This document shows positions 1 to 7,980 of a stretch of 64,000 nucleotides of DNA, in pieces. The stretch is from JBGNFV01 sp049645705. Its GTDB lineage: Bacteria; Bacteroidota; Bacteroidia; Cytophagales; Cyclobacteriaceae. A program made the position numbers and the translations under genes. Position 1 is the stretch's first letter, and the number at the start of each line of letters is the position of its first letter. The notes beneath the pieces are model-generated. The model was not told the origin of the DNA and did not search any database. It saw only the letters and a program-made list of their open reading frames with translations. Where the stretch lies: assembly GCA_049645705.1 (NCBI GenBank), contig JBARUK010000096.1:3025-67024 (forward strand). Direction: 5' to 3'.

Positions 1-577
1 TTACCAGACCGATAGCCTGTCTGGCAAAACAGGCAATAGTTACACGCTGGAGATCGAATACGGTGGAGAGAGGTACATGGCTACCGACATGATCAGACCT
101 GTTCCGACCATAGATTCAGTGTATTATACTTTTGAAGAAGAGGGAGCCTTTACAGACGAAGGCTACTTTATGTACTATTACGGACCAGAACTGCCCGGCA
201 CAGGTGATCACTATCGCCTTAAGTTATTCAGAAATGAAGAGTTGCAGGCAGACCCCTCGGACATCCTGGCTTTTACAGACCGCTTCGTAGATGGTAATTA
301 CCTATTCGAGCTGCAGATCAATTTTGAGCCCTTTGAAGAGACCGATGATTTTCGTTTGGAGCTACACGCTATCTCAGAAGATCATTATTATTTTCTGGGG
401 GAGCTGCAGGAGCAAACCACAAACGGAGGGCTTTTTTCAGACCCTCCTGCCAATATCAGGACAAACATTGTCAATACAGATGCCAACGGACCGAAGGCGC
501 TCGGCTGGTTCGTAGCGGCCGGGGTAAATAGTATAGAAGGAGACCTGACGGGATTTGATGGAGTAGTATATCCCTGA
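1..577 (+). CDS. DUF4249 family protein, C-terminal part (gene begins left of window)
   Basis: The reading frame is open from base 2, so the gene starts outside the window and only about the last 190 residues are present. The visible part contains a YTLEI strand, then MATDMIRPVPTIDSV, and near the end a DPPANIRTNI stretch followed by ALGWF. These are the features I associate with the C-terminal half of DUF4249 proteins, which in Bacteroidota usually sit directly downstream of a TonB-dependent receptor and are thought to be secreted or outer-membrane-attached partners of it. That receptor would lie outside the window. The stop codon is only 2 bp from the stop of the convergent next gene, with no terminator hairpin between them. 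The molecular function of DUF4249 is not known. The family call is moderately sure. Confidence 0.8.
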   Translation, partial: YQTDSLSGKTGNSYTLEIEYGGERYMATDMIRPVPTIDSVYYTFEEEGAFTDEGYFMYYYGPELPGTGDHYRLKLFRNEELQADPSDILAFTDRFVDGNYLFELQINFEPFEETDDFRLELHAISEDHYYFLGELQEQTTNGGLFSDPPANIRTNIVNTDANGPKALGWFVAAGVNSIEGDLTGFDGVVYP

Positions 578-579
578 TC

Positions 580-963
580 CTAAATAATGTGCAGTTTCAG
601 GGCCATGTTGGCTTTAGTGATGTCGATAGGCTTATCCACCACCTGATCCTGGGCAATGATGTGCATCCACTCTTTGCTTATGAAGATCTCACGAATGATA
701 AGGAAGTCTTTTTCCTCACCATTGTTATTTTCCTTGACCACCTCATACTTCCGTACGTGAATGACAGTGGGCTCTGTTTCACCTTTGAGTGTCAGGCGTA
801 GAAAAATAGTACCTTCATCGGGGCGAATTCTGAAATCTAGCATTTCTTCAATATACTTATTTAATACTTTTCCGAGGATAAACTTAAAAGTGCCGTCTTT
901 AGCCGACCGGGCTACGTCTTCTACGTTATCAGCTACTGTCCTAAGAATGTCTTTAAATGCCAT
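580..963 (-). CDS. Hypothetical protein, 127 aa
   Basis: I do not recognise this family. The product is soluble, with no signal peptide or membrane segment. It has an amphipathic N-terminal part (residues 1-40, rich in K, D and V) followed by alternating strand-like segments such as IFLRLTLKG and VIHVRKYEVV, then a C-terminal ANMALKLHII. The start ATG at 963 fits the helix-like N-terminus. The gene ends 2 bp from the end of the convergent DUF4249 gene. It is followed upstream by the 53-aa DUF5522-like gene on the same strand after about 90 bp. No function can be proposed. Confidence 0.65.
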   Translation of the reverse strand: MAFKDILRTVADNVEDVARSAKDGTFKFILGKVLNKYIEEMLDFRIRPDEGTIFLRLTLKGETEPTVIHVRKYEVVKENNNGEEKDFLIIREIFISKEWMHIIAQDQVVDKPIDITKANMALKLHII

Positions 964-1054
964 TTATCAGATTTTTCTACCTTACCAACTTAGAAGGTCG
1001 CAATCGGTTACCAAATATTAGGAAAAAGTAAACCACTATTGGTAAACTACCTGC

Positions 1055-1216
1055 CTAATCTTTCTTTTTATTCCTGAACCCGTACGGGCAGTGCCTGCAA
1101 CCACTCTGGCAGCAATACCCGCGTTTCAGGTGATATCTTTCTGTAAAAACCAGAAAGCCATTTTCCATATAGTAATCTTTTTCTTCCAGAATGGCAGGCT
1201 GATTTTTGTTCTTCAT
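1055..1216 (-). CDS. DUF5522-like small cysteine protein, 53 aa
   Basis: This short gene reads ATG at 1216 to TAG at 1055. The product has an acidic N-terminus, a central ENGFLVFTERYHLKRG segment and a cysteine motif CCQSGCRHCPYGF. The CCxxGCxHCPYG pattern is the hallmark of the small DUF5522 family, which is widespread in Bacteroidota and other bacteria as 50-70 aa proteins. The four cysteines plus histidine suggest a metal (zinc or Fe-S) site, but that is inference. The basic tail RNKKKD closes the protein. It lies on the same strand as its neighbours at 580-963 and 1310-2299. Function unknown. Confidence 0.8.
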   Translation of the reverse strand: MKNKNQPAILEEKDYYMENGFLVFTERYHLKRGYCCQSGCRHCPYGFRNKKKD

Positions 1217-1309
1217 GCTATGTTATTACACATACTTAGTCAAATGTAGGAAATCTACAGCACGAAAGTTTACATCAATAGTGATTAATAGACAGGGAAG
1301 TTTTCTAGA

Positions 1310-2299
1310 TCAGTTTACGAAGTTAAAGATCGCATTGTAGTATTCCTGTGAGTTTTCGATCCAGGGATAAGCTGCACTTTCCTGTATCATCTTAAATGAT
1401 CCGTCGGGGAAATCGTCAGAAAGCCCCATAGCATGGTGCTGTCCGCTCAGGTCAAACTCTCCCTGTACTACCAGCACCGGACGGTAAAATCGGTTCAGAT
1501 CGTCTCTCAGATCATAGCCCGAGCTGCGCATATGCTTGATCATAGTGCTGTAGACATCTTCGTTAAAATCAGTTTTGCTGATAAAGCGGTCTTCCAGATC
1601 CTGGCTGTGCTTTTCTTTATTATGCAGCATGGCAATAGACGTGACGCGCAGTATCTCACGGCTCAGTACCTGCCTGTCGCCACCGTTATCTATACTGTCC
1701 CTCAGTTTTTCCACCAGGTTCTGTTCATAAGGAGACACCTTCTGTACCAAGCGCTGACCATAAGACTGGAAATACCCCAGGTGGGCACCTGCAGGTCCGC
1801 TCAGGACTACCTTTTTCACATTCCCGCCATATTTAGTCAGGTAAGCCATAGCCAGTATAGCACCCCATTTATGACCGAAAAGGATGATCTCTTTGTCACC
1901 GCGTGAAGACCGTAAGCTTTCGATATCCTCTACGTAAGAGTCCAGAGTGATATCACCTTCACTTAGCGTACCGAAATAGCTGGCGTGGCGGCTCTCAGGT
2001 ACCACTGCCGTAAACCCCTTACCGGCAAATGCTTCGCCCACCTCGTCCAGGTAGTGGCTGCTCATACCCGGGCCGTCGGCCAGCAGGTATACTGCAGGTC
2101 CGGAACCCTGGGTTCGGTAGGACAAAACTTTTTCAGTTTCATTATCAGCCAGTAAGGCCACTGTAGGGCTTTCGGCAGATGCCAGAACTGTTTCCGACTG
2201 AAGAGTCTCGGACTGAAGAGTCTCGGACGGCTGGGCTTTCACCAGGCTACCGGACATAAGTATAACGTAAGAGAGTAGTAGTATAAAAAATTGACGCAT
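1310..2299 (-). CDS. Secreted alpha/beta-hydrolase-fold protein with lost catalytic residues
   Basis: The 329-aa product starts with a signal peptide (about residues 1-22, ending SLVKAQ), then a low-complexity SETLQSETLQSET linker, then an alpha/beta-hydrolase domain resembling proline iminopeptidase (S33) proteins. The oxyanion region is YLLADGPGMSSHY and the acid-loop region is VVQGEFDLSGQHH. The nucleophile elbow, normally G-x-S-x-G, reads GHKWG at residues 142-146, so lysine 144 replaces the serine. The C-terminal segment that normally carries the catalytic histidine (GHxPWIE) reads AAYPWIE. Both changes are read directly from the sequence, and the frame is otherwise intact. The protein is therefore probably not a serine hydrolase and may bind a ligand or act as a scaffold; this is inference. 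Confidence 0.8.
   Translation of the reverse strand: MRQFFILLLSYVILMSGSLVKAQPSETLQSETLQSETVLASAESPTVALLADNETEKVLSYRTQGSGPAVYLLADGPGMSSHYLDEVGEAFAGKGFTAVVPESRHASYFGTLSEGDITLDSYVEDIESLRSSRGDKEIILFGHKWGAILAMAYLTKYGGNVKKVVLSGPAGAHLGYFQSYGQRLVQKVSPYEQNLVEKLRDSIDNGGDRQVLSREILRVTSIAMLHNKEKHSQDLEDRFISKTDFNEDVYSTMIKHMRSSGYDLRDDLNRFYRPVLVVQGEFDLSGQHHAMGLSDDFPDGSFKMIQESAAYPWIENSQEYYNAIFNFVN
2196..2228. repeat. Two perfect 15-bp tandem repeats inside the hydrolase linker
   Basis: GACTGAAGAGTCTCG occurs at 2196-2210 and again at 2211-2225, followed by GAC. In the minus-strand protein this encodes the SETLQ repeat just after the signal peptide. Because the unit is 15 bp, copy-number change keeps the frame and only lengthens the linker. 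Confidence 0.95.
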
Positions 2300-2432
2300 T
2301 AGATAAAAAAATTAGGTATATCCCTGCGGAATACCTCCATAACAAATTTATCGGCGGAAAAGGTTATAAAAATCCGGAAAATGTTACTGCCGGAGCGATA
2401 TTATTTATAGCTAAGGTTAGCTGTTATCCCAC

Positions 2433-4568
2433 TCAGGACATGATCTGATAGGTGATAAGTGCCCCTACATAGGCCATAGCTGTCATATAGACCGTTTGGA
2501 TCACAGGCCACTTCCACCCCTTGGTTTCACGCTTTACTATAGCGAACGTACTCATACACTGCATGGCAAAAGCATAAAACACCAGCAGGCTAAAAGCCAC
2601 CGCAGGCGTATACATCGGTCCGCCCGTACGCGGGTTTATTTCTGTCCGGAGCCTCTCCTGTATAGTAGTCGGGTCTTCGAAGTCCTGGCCTATACTGTAG
2701 ATAGTGGCCATAGTACCTACGAATACCTCCCTTGCGGCAAATGACGTGACCAGCGCTATTCCGATCTTCCAGTCATACCCCAGAGGCCGTATCACCGGCT
2801 CTATAAAGTGCCCGAAGTGTCCTGCAAAGCTATGCTCCAGCTTATAGCTGGCTATCCTTACGGCCATTTCCTCGTCACTCAGGCCTGCCGGTGCTTCACT
2901 GCGGACCACCTCTTCTGCCCGGGCCATTTCATCGCCCGGCCCGTAAGAGGCCAGCACCCACAGTACTATCGATATGGCAAAGATGATCTTACCTGCTTCG
3001 AAAACAAACGTTTTGACCTGGTTCAGGATCGTAAAGCCTACGTTTTTCCACCTGGGACTGCGGTAGGAGGGTAGTTCCATGATAAGAAAGCCCGACGTGT
3101 CGCGGTGCATGATCCATTTCATGGCTACCGCCGTTATCAGGGCACCCACCACCCCCAGCATATACAGGCCCAGCAGTACCAGACCCTGCAGGTTTATAAT
3201 ACCCAGGTAAGTCGTTTCCGGCACCACCAGTGCGATAAGTATCGCATACACCGGCAGCCTGGCCGAGCAGGTCATAAACGGGGTAATGAAAATAGTGATC
3301 AGCCTGTCCTTAGTACTCTCTATAGTACGTGCTGCCATAATTGCCGGTACGGCGCATGCCACCCCTGACAGCATGGGCACCACACTCCGGCCATTCAGTC
3401 CGAAACGCCTCATGATCTTGTCCATCAGGAAAACGACCCGCGCCATATAGCCCGACTCTTCCAGCAAAGCGATAAATGCGAACAGGAGCGCGATCTGGGG
3501 TATGAAAATGACTATACCCCCTATGCCGGGTATGATCCCTTCCGCCAACAGGTCCGTAAGCGGGCCGGTAGGAAAGAAAGACTTAGCCAGGGAGCTGCCT
3601 TCTGAAAATAACAGGTCGATAAAGTCCATGGGGACCGTAGCCCAGGCAAAGATGGCCTGGAAAATGAGGAACAGTACTACCGTAAATATAAGGTAGCCGA
3701 ACACCTTATGCGTAAGTACCTTATCCAGCCGGTCAGAAAAACTCAGCTTAGTCTCCTGTGCCTCCGGCCAGCGAACCGCCTCCTTCAGCATATTATGGAT
3801 CTTAGCGTAACGCTGCGTTGTCTCCTGTGCCTGCGCTTCCTGCTGGTTAAACCCGTACTGCTTGTTCCACTCCAGTATCTGAAGGCGCAGGTCCGGATCT
3901 ATCCACGTATTTTGCTCCGCCTGCATCGCCATCTGATACCCTTGGTAGGGGTTGTCAAGGCCACAGGCTTCATTTATCTTTTCCAGCACCGGTGAAGAGG
4001 TACCATTGGGTACCCAGAACAGCCTGGTAGGAGAGGGTACTTCCGTAGCCAGCAGTTTTTTCAGGGTATCGATTCCCGTTCCCTTGCGGGCGTTCATCTT
4101 CGTTACCGGTATGCCCAGCATTTCGCCCAGGTAGGCCTCATTGACAAATATGCCCTGCTGCTCTGCCAGGTCTACCATGTTCAGTACCAGCACCACCGGT
4201 ACGCCCAGGTCATATATCTGGGAGAACAGAAGCATATTGCGGCGCAGGTTCGTTACGTCCGCCACTACCACGGCCACATCCGGCTTCAGCGTTTCGTCGC
4301 TGCCGCTGAGTACATCGAATACCACCCGTTCGTCTGCTGAGCGCGGATAGATACTGTAGGTGCCGGGAAGATCTATTATTTCTGCTTTGACATGGTCGTC
4401 AAGTCGTATAGTGCCGGATTTTTTATCCACAGTTACACCGGGAAAGTTGCCCACCTTCTGGTTCATGCCCGTCAGGTGGTTAAACAGGCTCGTCTTACCG
4501 GAATTTGGGTTTCCGATCAGTGCCACCTTAAGTTTACGTTCGCCTTTCTCCGCTATGGATTCCTTCAT
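2433..4568 (-). CDS. feoB: Ferrous iron transport protein B
   Basis: This 711-aa inner-membrane Fe(II) uptake protein has the full FeoB layout. The N-terminal cytosolic G domain carries G1 GNPNSGKTS (19-27), the G2 threonine in VGNFPGVTV (39-47), G3 DLPG (66-69) and G4 NMVD (130-133). A helical linker follows to about residue 290. The rest is the membrane core with two Gate-type regions, including GRSVVPMLSGVACAVPAIMAAR and, near the C-terminus, SFAAREVFVGTMATIYS. Many Bacteroidota FeoB proteins are fused to or preceded by FeoA. Here no FeoA domain is fused and none lies next to the gene. A good Bacteroidota-type promoter is 74-104 bp upstream (4642-4672). The preceding cysS gene is divergent. 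Confidence 0.97.
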   Translation of the reverse strand: MKESIAEKGERKLKVALIGNPNSGKTSLFNHLTGMNQKVGNFPGVTVDKKSGTIRLDDHVKAEIIDLPGTYSIYPRSADERVVFDVLSGSDETLKPDVAVVVADVTNLRRNMLLFSQIYDLGVPVVLVLNMVDLAEQQGIFVNEAYLGEMLGIPVTKMNARKGTGIDTLKKLLATEVPSPTRLFWVPNGTSSPVLEKINEACGLDNPYQGYQMAMQAEQNTWIDPDLRLQILEWNKQYGFNQQEAQAQETTQRYAKIHNMLKEAVRWPEAQETKLSFSDRLDKVLTHKVFGYLIFTVVLFLIFQAIFAWATVPMDFIDLLFSEGSSLAKSFFPTGPLTDLLAEGIIPGIGGIVIFIPQIALLFAFIALLEESGYMARVVFLMDKIMRRFGLNGRSVVPMLSGVACAVPAIMAARTIESTKDRLITIFITPFMTCSARLPVYAILIALVVPETTYLGIINLQGLVLLGLYMLGVVGALITAVAMKWIMHRDTSGFLIMELPSYRSPRWKNVGFTILNQVKTFVFEAGKIIFAISIVLWVLASYGPGDEMARAEEVVRSEAPAGLSDEEMAVRIASYKLEHSFAGHFGHFIEPVIRPLGYDWKIGIALVTSFAAREVFVGTMATIYSIGQDFEDPTTIQERLRTEINPRTGGPMYTPAVAFSLLVFYAFAMQCMSTFAIVKRETKGWKWPVIQTVYMTAMAYVGALITYQIMS

Positions 4569-4641
4569 AATCTATTGCGTGGGTACCAGAGTACAGTACA
4601 TATATCAGCCTTGAATGCTTGATATAGTGGGGTTCCGATTA

Positions 4642-4672
4642 CAAACCTACTACTATTTAGAATTAGTTCAAA
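4642..4672 (-). promoter_or_regulatory. Bacteroidota-type housekeeping promoter of feoB
   Basis: On the minus strand TTTG (4672-4669) is followed by exactly 19 nt and TAGGTTTG (4649-4642). This matches the -33 TTTG and -7 TAnnTTTG elements known for Bacteroidota housekeeping sigma factors. The predicted transcript start lies about 65 bp upstream of the feoB ATG. Confidence 0.7.
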
Positions 4673-4817
4673 TTAAAGCTAAGAGAAAGGGACTTTGTCA
4701 TTTATACTATATCTAAGTCAGTGATTTCTTCCCGCCCTTTCATAAAAATTGCTTTATTTTGTCCGCGCCAAGTCGATTATTTATTTTAGACCGGCTTTCA
4801 GATAATACTTCGGCACC

Positions 4818-6326
4818 ATGCAGAATGAACCCAAAAAAGACGTTTACATATTCAACTCCCTTACCAGGAGTAAAGAAGAGTTTAAACCTATACATAAAGG
4901 TCTGGTAGGCCTGTATGTCTGCGGCCCTACTGTATATGGAGACCCACACCTTGGGCATGCACGCAGTGCCATCACCTTCGATATAGTCCGCCGCTACTTC
5001 ATGCACCTGGGCTACAAAGTGCGGCACGTGCGTAACGTGACAGATGTAGGTCACCTGGAAGACGAACTTAGCGGCTCGGGTCAGGACCGGATATCTAAAA
5101 AAGCCAGGCTGGAAAAGCTGGAGCCTATGGAAATAGCCCATGCCTACACCCTGAGCTACAGGGCTTCTATGGATAAGCTGAACAACCTGGCCCCCAGCAT
5201 AGAGCCTACTGCCACTGGCCATATACAGGAGCAGGTAGAAGTAATAGAGAAAATTATCGAAAGCGGCTATGGCTACGAAGTAAGCGGCTCCGTGTACTTC
5301 GACCTCAAAAAATTTACCGAAAACCACGAGTACGGTAAACTGAGTGGCAAAGTACTCGATGACCTGGTAGTAGGCACCCGCGATACCGAAGGCTTAGACG
5401 AGAAGCGCAGCCCTTTCGATTTTGCCCTATGGAAAAAGGCCAAGCCCGAACACATCATGCGGTGGACCAGCCCGTGGAGTACCGGATTTCCCGGATGGCA
5501 CCTTGAGTGTACCGCTATGAGTACCAAGTACCTCGGCAATCCTTTTGATATACACGGCGGAGGCATGGACCTGCAGTTTCCCCACCACGAGGCTGAGATC
5601 GCCCAGAACGTATCGGCTACCGGCCAGAGCCCTGTAAACTATTGGATGCACAATAATATGGTTACTATAGACCAGCAGAAGATGGCCAAATCTCTGGGAA
5701 ATTTCATTAACCTGGAGGAGTTCTTTACCGGTGAGCATGAGAAACTCGAGCAGGCTTACAGCCCTATGACTGTGCGGTTCTTCCTGCTACAGGCTCACTA
5801 CCGCAGCACCATAGATTTTAGCAACGAGGCCCTGAAGGCAGCCGAAAAAGGGTATAAGCGCCTTATGAGTACCCTGAAGAACGTACGGGCGATGGCTTAT
5901 AGCGGCAAAGGGAATCCTGATGAGAGCAGGCAGGAAAAGCTGCGCAAGGCTGTCAATGATTGCTACAGCCATATGAGCGATGATTTCAATACCGCCAGGG
6001 CGCTTGCCTCATTATACGAGATGGCTTCCGTTTTCAATGAAATTCATGCAGGTAACCTGTCTGCTGCTGCTATCGGAGAAGACCTCTTCGAAGAAGCACG
6101 CCAGACATTCGATAGCATGATCACCGATGTGCTGGGACTCTTACCTGAAGAAGGCGGAGACGAAAAAAGGCTGGATGGGACCGTAAGCTTACTGATAGAG
6201 CTGAGAAAGCAGGCCAAAGAGGACAGAAACTATGCTGTGAGCGATCATATACGTGATGAGCTCAAATCATTCGGCATTCAGTTGAAAGATGAAAAGGGAG
6301 GAGAAACCACATTTTCTCTCGACTGA
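4818..6326 (+). CDS. cysS: Cysteinyl-tRNA synthetase
   Basis: The 502-aa product attaches cysteine to tRNA-Cys in the cytosol. It is a class I synthetase. The HIGH signature is HLGH (44-47) in GPTVYGDPHLGHARSAI, preceded by zinc-ligand Cys35 in YVCGPTVYG. A second zinc region reads GWHLECTAMS, followed by HGGGMDLQFPHHEAEIAQ. The KMSKS loop is KMAKS at 288-292 followed by LGN. The C-terminal anticodon-binding part includes EARQTFDSMITDVLGLL. Length is normal for the family. The gene is divergent from feoB and monocistronic, followed by a GC-rich hairpin. Confidence 0.98.
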   Translation: MQNEPKKDVYIFNSLTRSKEEFKPIHKGLVGLYVCGPTVYGDPHLGHARSAITFDIVRRYFMHLGYKVRHVRNVTDVGHLEDELSGSGQDRISKKARLEKLEPMEIAHAYTLSYRASMDKLNNLAPSIEPTATGHIQEQVEVIEKIIESGYGYEVSGSVYFDLKKFTENHEYGKLSGKVLDDLVVGTRDTEGLDEKRSPFDFALWKKAKPEHIMRWTSPWSTGFPGWHLECTAMSTKYLGNPFDIHGGGMDLQFPHHEAEIAQNVSATGQSPVNYWMHNNMVTIDQQKMAKSLGNFINLEEFFTGEHEKLEQAYSPMTVRFFLLQAHYRSTIDFSNEALKAAEKGYKRLMSTLKNVRAMAYSGKGNPDESRQEKLRKAVNDCYSHMSDDFNTARALASLYEMASVFNEIHAGNLSAAAIGEDLFEEARQTFDSMITDVLGLLPEEGGDEKRLDGTVSLLIELRKQAKEDRNYAVSDHIRDELKSFGIQLKDEKGGETTFSLD

Positions 6327-6333
6327 CAGATAC

Positions 6334-6362
6334 AGGCCCCGGCACTGAGCCGGTGGCCTTAG
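6334..6362 (+). terminator. Probable terminator after cysS
   Basis: AGGCC/CCGGC pairs with GCCGG/GGCCT around loop ACTGA, with one bulged base. The T-rich tail is weak (TTAGTTATGTCTTT), so termination may be partial. Confidence 0.5.
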
Positions 6363-6911
6363 TTATGTCTTTAAACTGTTGAACAGTAAGCTTAATGTAT
6401 AGAAATGTGAATTTATACTTCAGCTTATTACATAAAATCGCGATCCGAAATAGCAGCTACCACCCTCAGGTAGTGTCGTCTGCCTCTCTGTTTCGTTCAA
6501 TCCCGGCTTCATTAGGTGCTGATCGTGACTGAAAATAAATATCACGACCCCCTTCATGTTTCCCGTGAACTTCTGGGATGAAAAAAATTGAATAACAGCT
6601 AATTACAGTCCTACCTCCGTATTACCTAATTAGGGCTGTTATTACTATTCACATAATTAGTTTTAATAATTCGCGTGCGTGTCAGCGAGTGAAATCCAAT
6701 AGCCGGGCTTCCGCTGCATAGTGAAACTTGATTATGTGATAAAGAGACCGGCGGAAGGCTTGTGATCGTACGCTGAAAAATGGCTGGATTTTTAGGGAAA
6801 TGCTACACAATGCATGCCCTTCCTCATATTGGTTGGGATGTTCGCTATGTTTTATGTCTTTTTGTATCTACCCCCGGACGCAATCCGGGAGTCTGAGAAA
6901 ACTTGACCTAA
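6363..6911. other. 549-bp intergenic region between cysS and the M23 peptidase gene
   Basis: I see no coding frame with a credible start. The stretch contains separated arms CTTCCGC (about 6708) and GCGGAAG (about 6754), and a compact hairpin CCCGGA-CGCAA-TCCGGG at 6873-6889, only about 23 bp before the next ATG, which could affect translation of that gene. No known RNA family was recognised. It may hold a long 5' leader or a small RNA. Confidence 0.4.
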
Positions 6912-7892
6912 ATGGCTCGAATAAAATATTACTATAACACTGAAACGTGCCGATACGAACGGGTACAGACAAAGACGTCCGACATTGCATTCAATGTAAT
7001 GGGGCTACTGATACTTTGCGGTTTTTTCGGCTTTATCAGTTTTGCCGTCTATATGCGCTTTTTCGAATCGCCCAAAGAAGCTAAACTTAGTCAGGAGCTT
7101 CAGCAGATGGCATTTTACTATCAGAAGCTTGAGAAGGAAGTAGAAGCCATGGATGACCATATGGTAGCCCTCCAGGAGCGTGATGATAACGTTTACCGTA
7201 CTATTTTTGGCGTGGATCCCCTCTCCAATGAAACCCGCCAGATGGGTATAGGGGGTGTAGAGAGGTATAAAACGCTTAAAGAAAGCCGACTCACCGAAAA
7301 AGAAATGATACTTAGCCTGAGTGAATCTGTAGACGAACTGAAAAGAAGAGCCACTATTCAGCATAAGTCTTATGATGATATTCTCAAGCTGGCAGTCAAC
7401 AAGGATAAAATGTGGGCATCCATTCCGGCGATTCAGCCCATTTCCAACAAAGGACTTACCAGGTTAAGCAGTGGGTTCGGATACCGCATTCACCCTATCT
7501 ATAAAGTAAAAAAACTACATACCGGTATAGACTTTTCAGCACCTACCGGTACGCCTATCTACGCTACGGCTGATGGTAAAATAAAGAAGGTAGTTACCCG
7601 TAAGACCGGCTACGGCAAGCAGATAGAAATAGACCATGGCTATGGCTTTGTGACCAAGTATGCTCACATGAGTAAATTTAACGTAAAGCAAGGTCAAAAA
7701 GTAAAACGTGGCGAATGCATAGGCTATGTAGGTACCTCTGGTACCAGTACCGCTCCGCACCTTCACTACGAGGTCATCAAGCAGAATAAGAAAATTAACC
7801 CTATGCATTACTTCTTCGGTGATCTGAATCCCGAGGAATACGAAAAAATTGTTGAGCTCGCTACCACCGAAAACCAGTCGCTGGGTGGTTGA
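6912..7892 (+). CDS. M23 (LytM-type) peptidase, membrane-anchored
   Basis: The 326-aa product has one membrane segment near residues 27-50 (ending FISFAVYMRF). It has a coiled-coil stretch (about 60-100 and 125-160) and a C-terminal LytM/peptidase M23 domain (about 190-295). Metal-site motifs are visible: GYRIHPIYKVKKLHTGIDF supplies the first His and the H-x3-D pair, and the HLHYEV block supplies the H-x-H pair. Members cleave peptidoglycan peptide cross-links or act as regulators of such enzymes. With all zinc ligands present, an active endopeptidase is likely. The long coiled coil resembles that of cell-division and envelope-maturation M23 proteins. The gene stands alone between a 585-bp gap and a convergent oxidoreductase gene. 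Confidence 0.92.
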   Translation: MARIKYYYNTETCRYERVQTKTSDIAFNVMGLLILCGFFGFISFAVYMRFFESPKEAKLSQELQQMAFYYQKLEKEVEAMDDHMVALQERDDNVYRTIFGVDPLSNETRQMGIGGVERYKTLKESRLTEKEMILSLSESVDELKRRATIQHKSYDDILKLAVNKDKMWASIPAIQPISNKGLTRLSSGFGYRIHPIYKVKKLHTGIDFSAPTGTPIYATADGKIKKVVTRKTGYGKQIEIDHGYGFVTKYAHMSKFNVKQGQKVKRGECIGYVGTSGTSTAPHLHYEVIKQNKKINPMHYFFGDLNPEEYEKIVELATTENQSLGG

Positions 7893-7942
7893 GCCGACAC
7901 AGTGAGTATGAGATAGAGTTTGATGAGTTTGTTATGAGTATA

Positions 7943-7977
7943 CAAAAGCCAGCCCGCAGCAGTGAGTTGGCTTTTTT
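7943..7977. terminator. Terminator between convergent genes
   Basis: AAAAGCCAGC pairs with GTTGGCTTTT around a 12-nt loop. The stem is flanked by A and T runs, so it can serve both the M23 peptidase gene and the convergent oxidoreductase gene that ends at 7981. Confidence 0.75.
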
Positions 7978-7980
7978 GAT

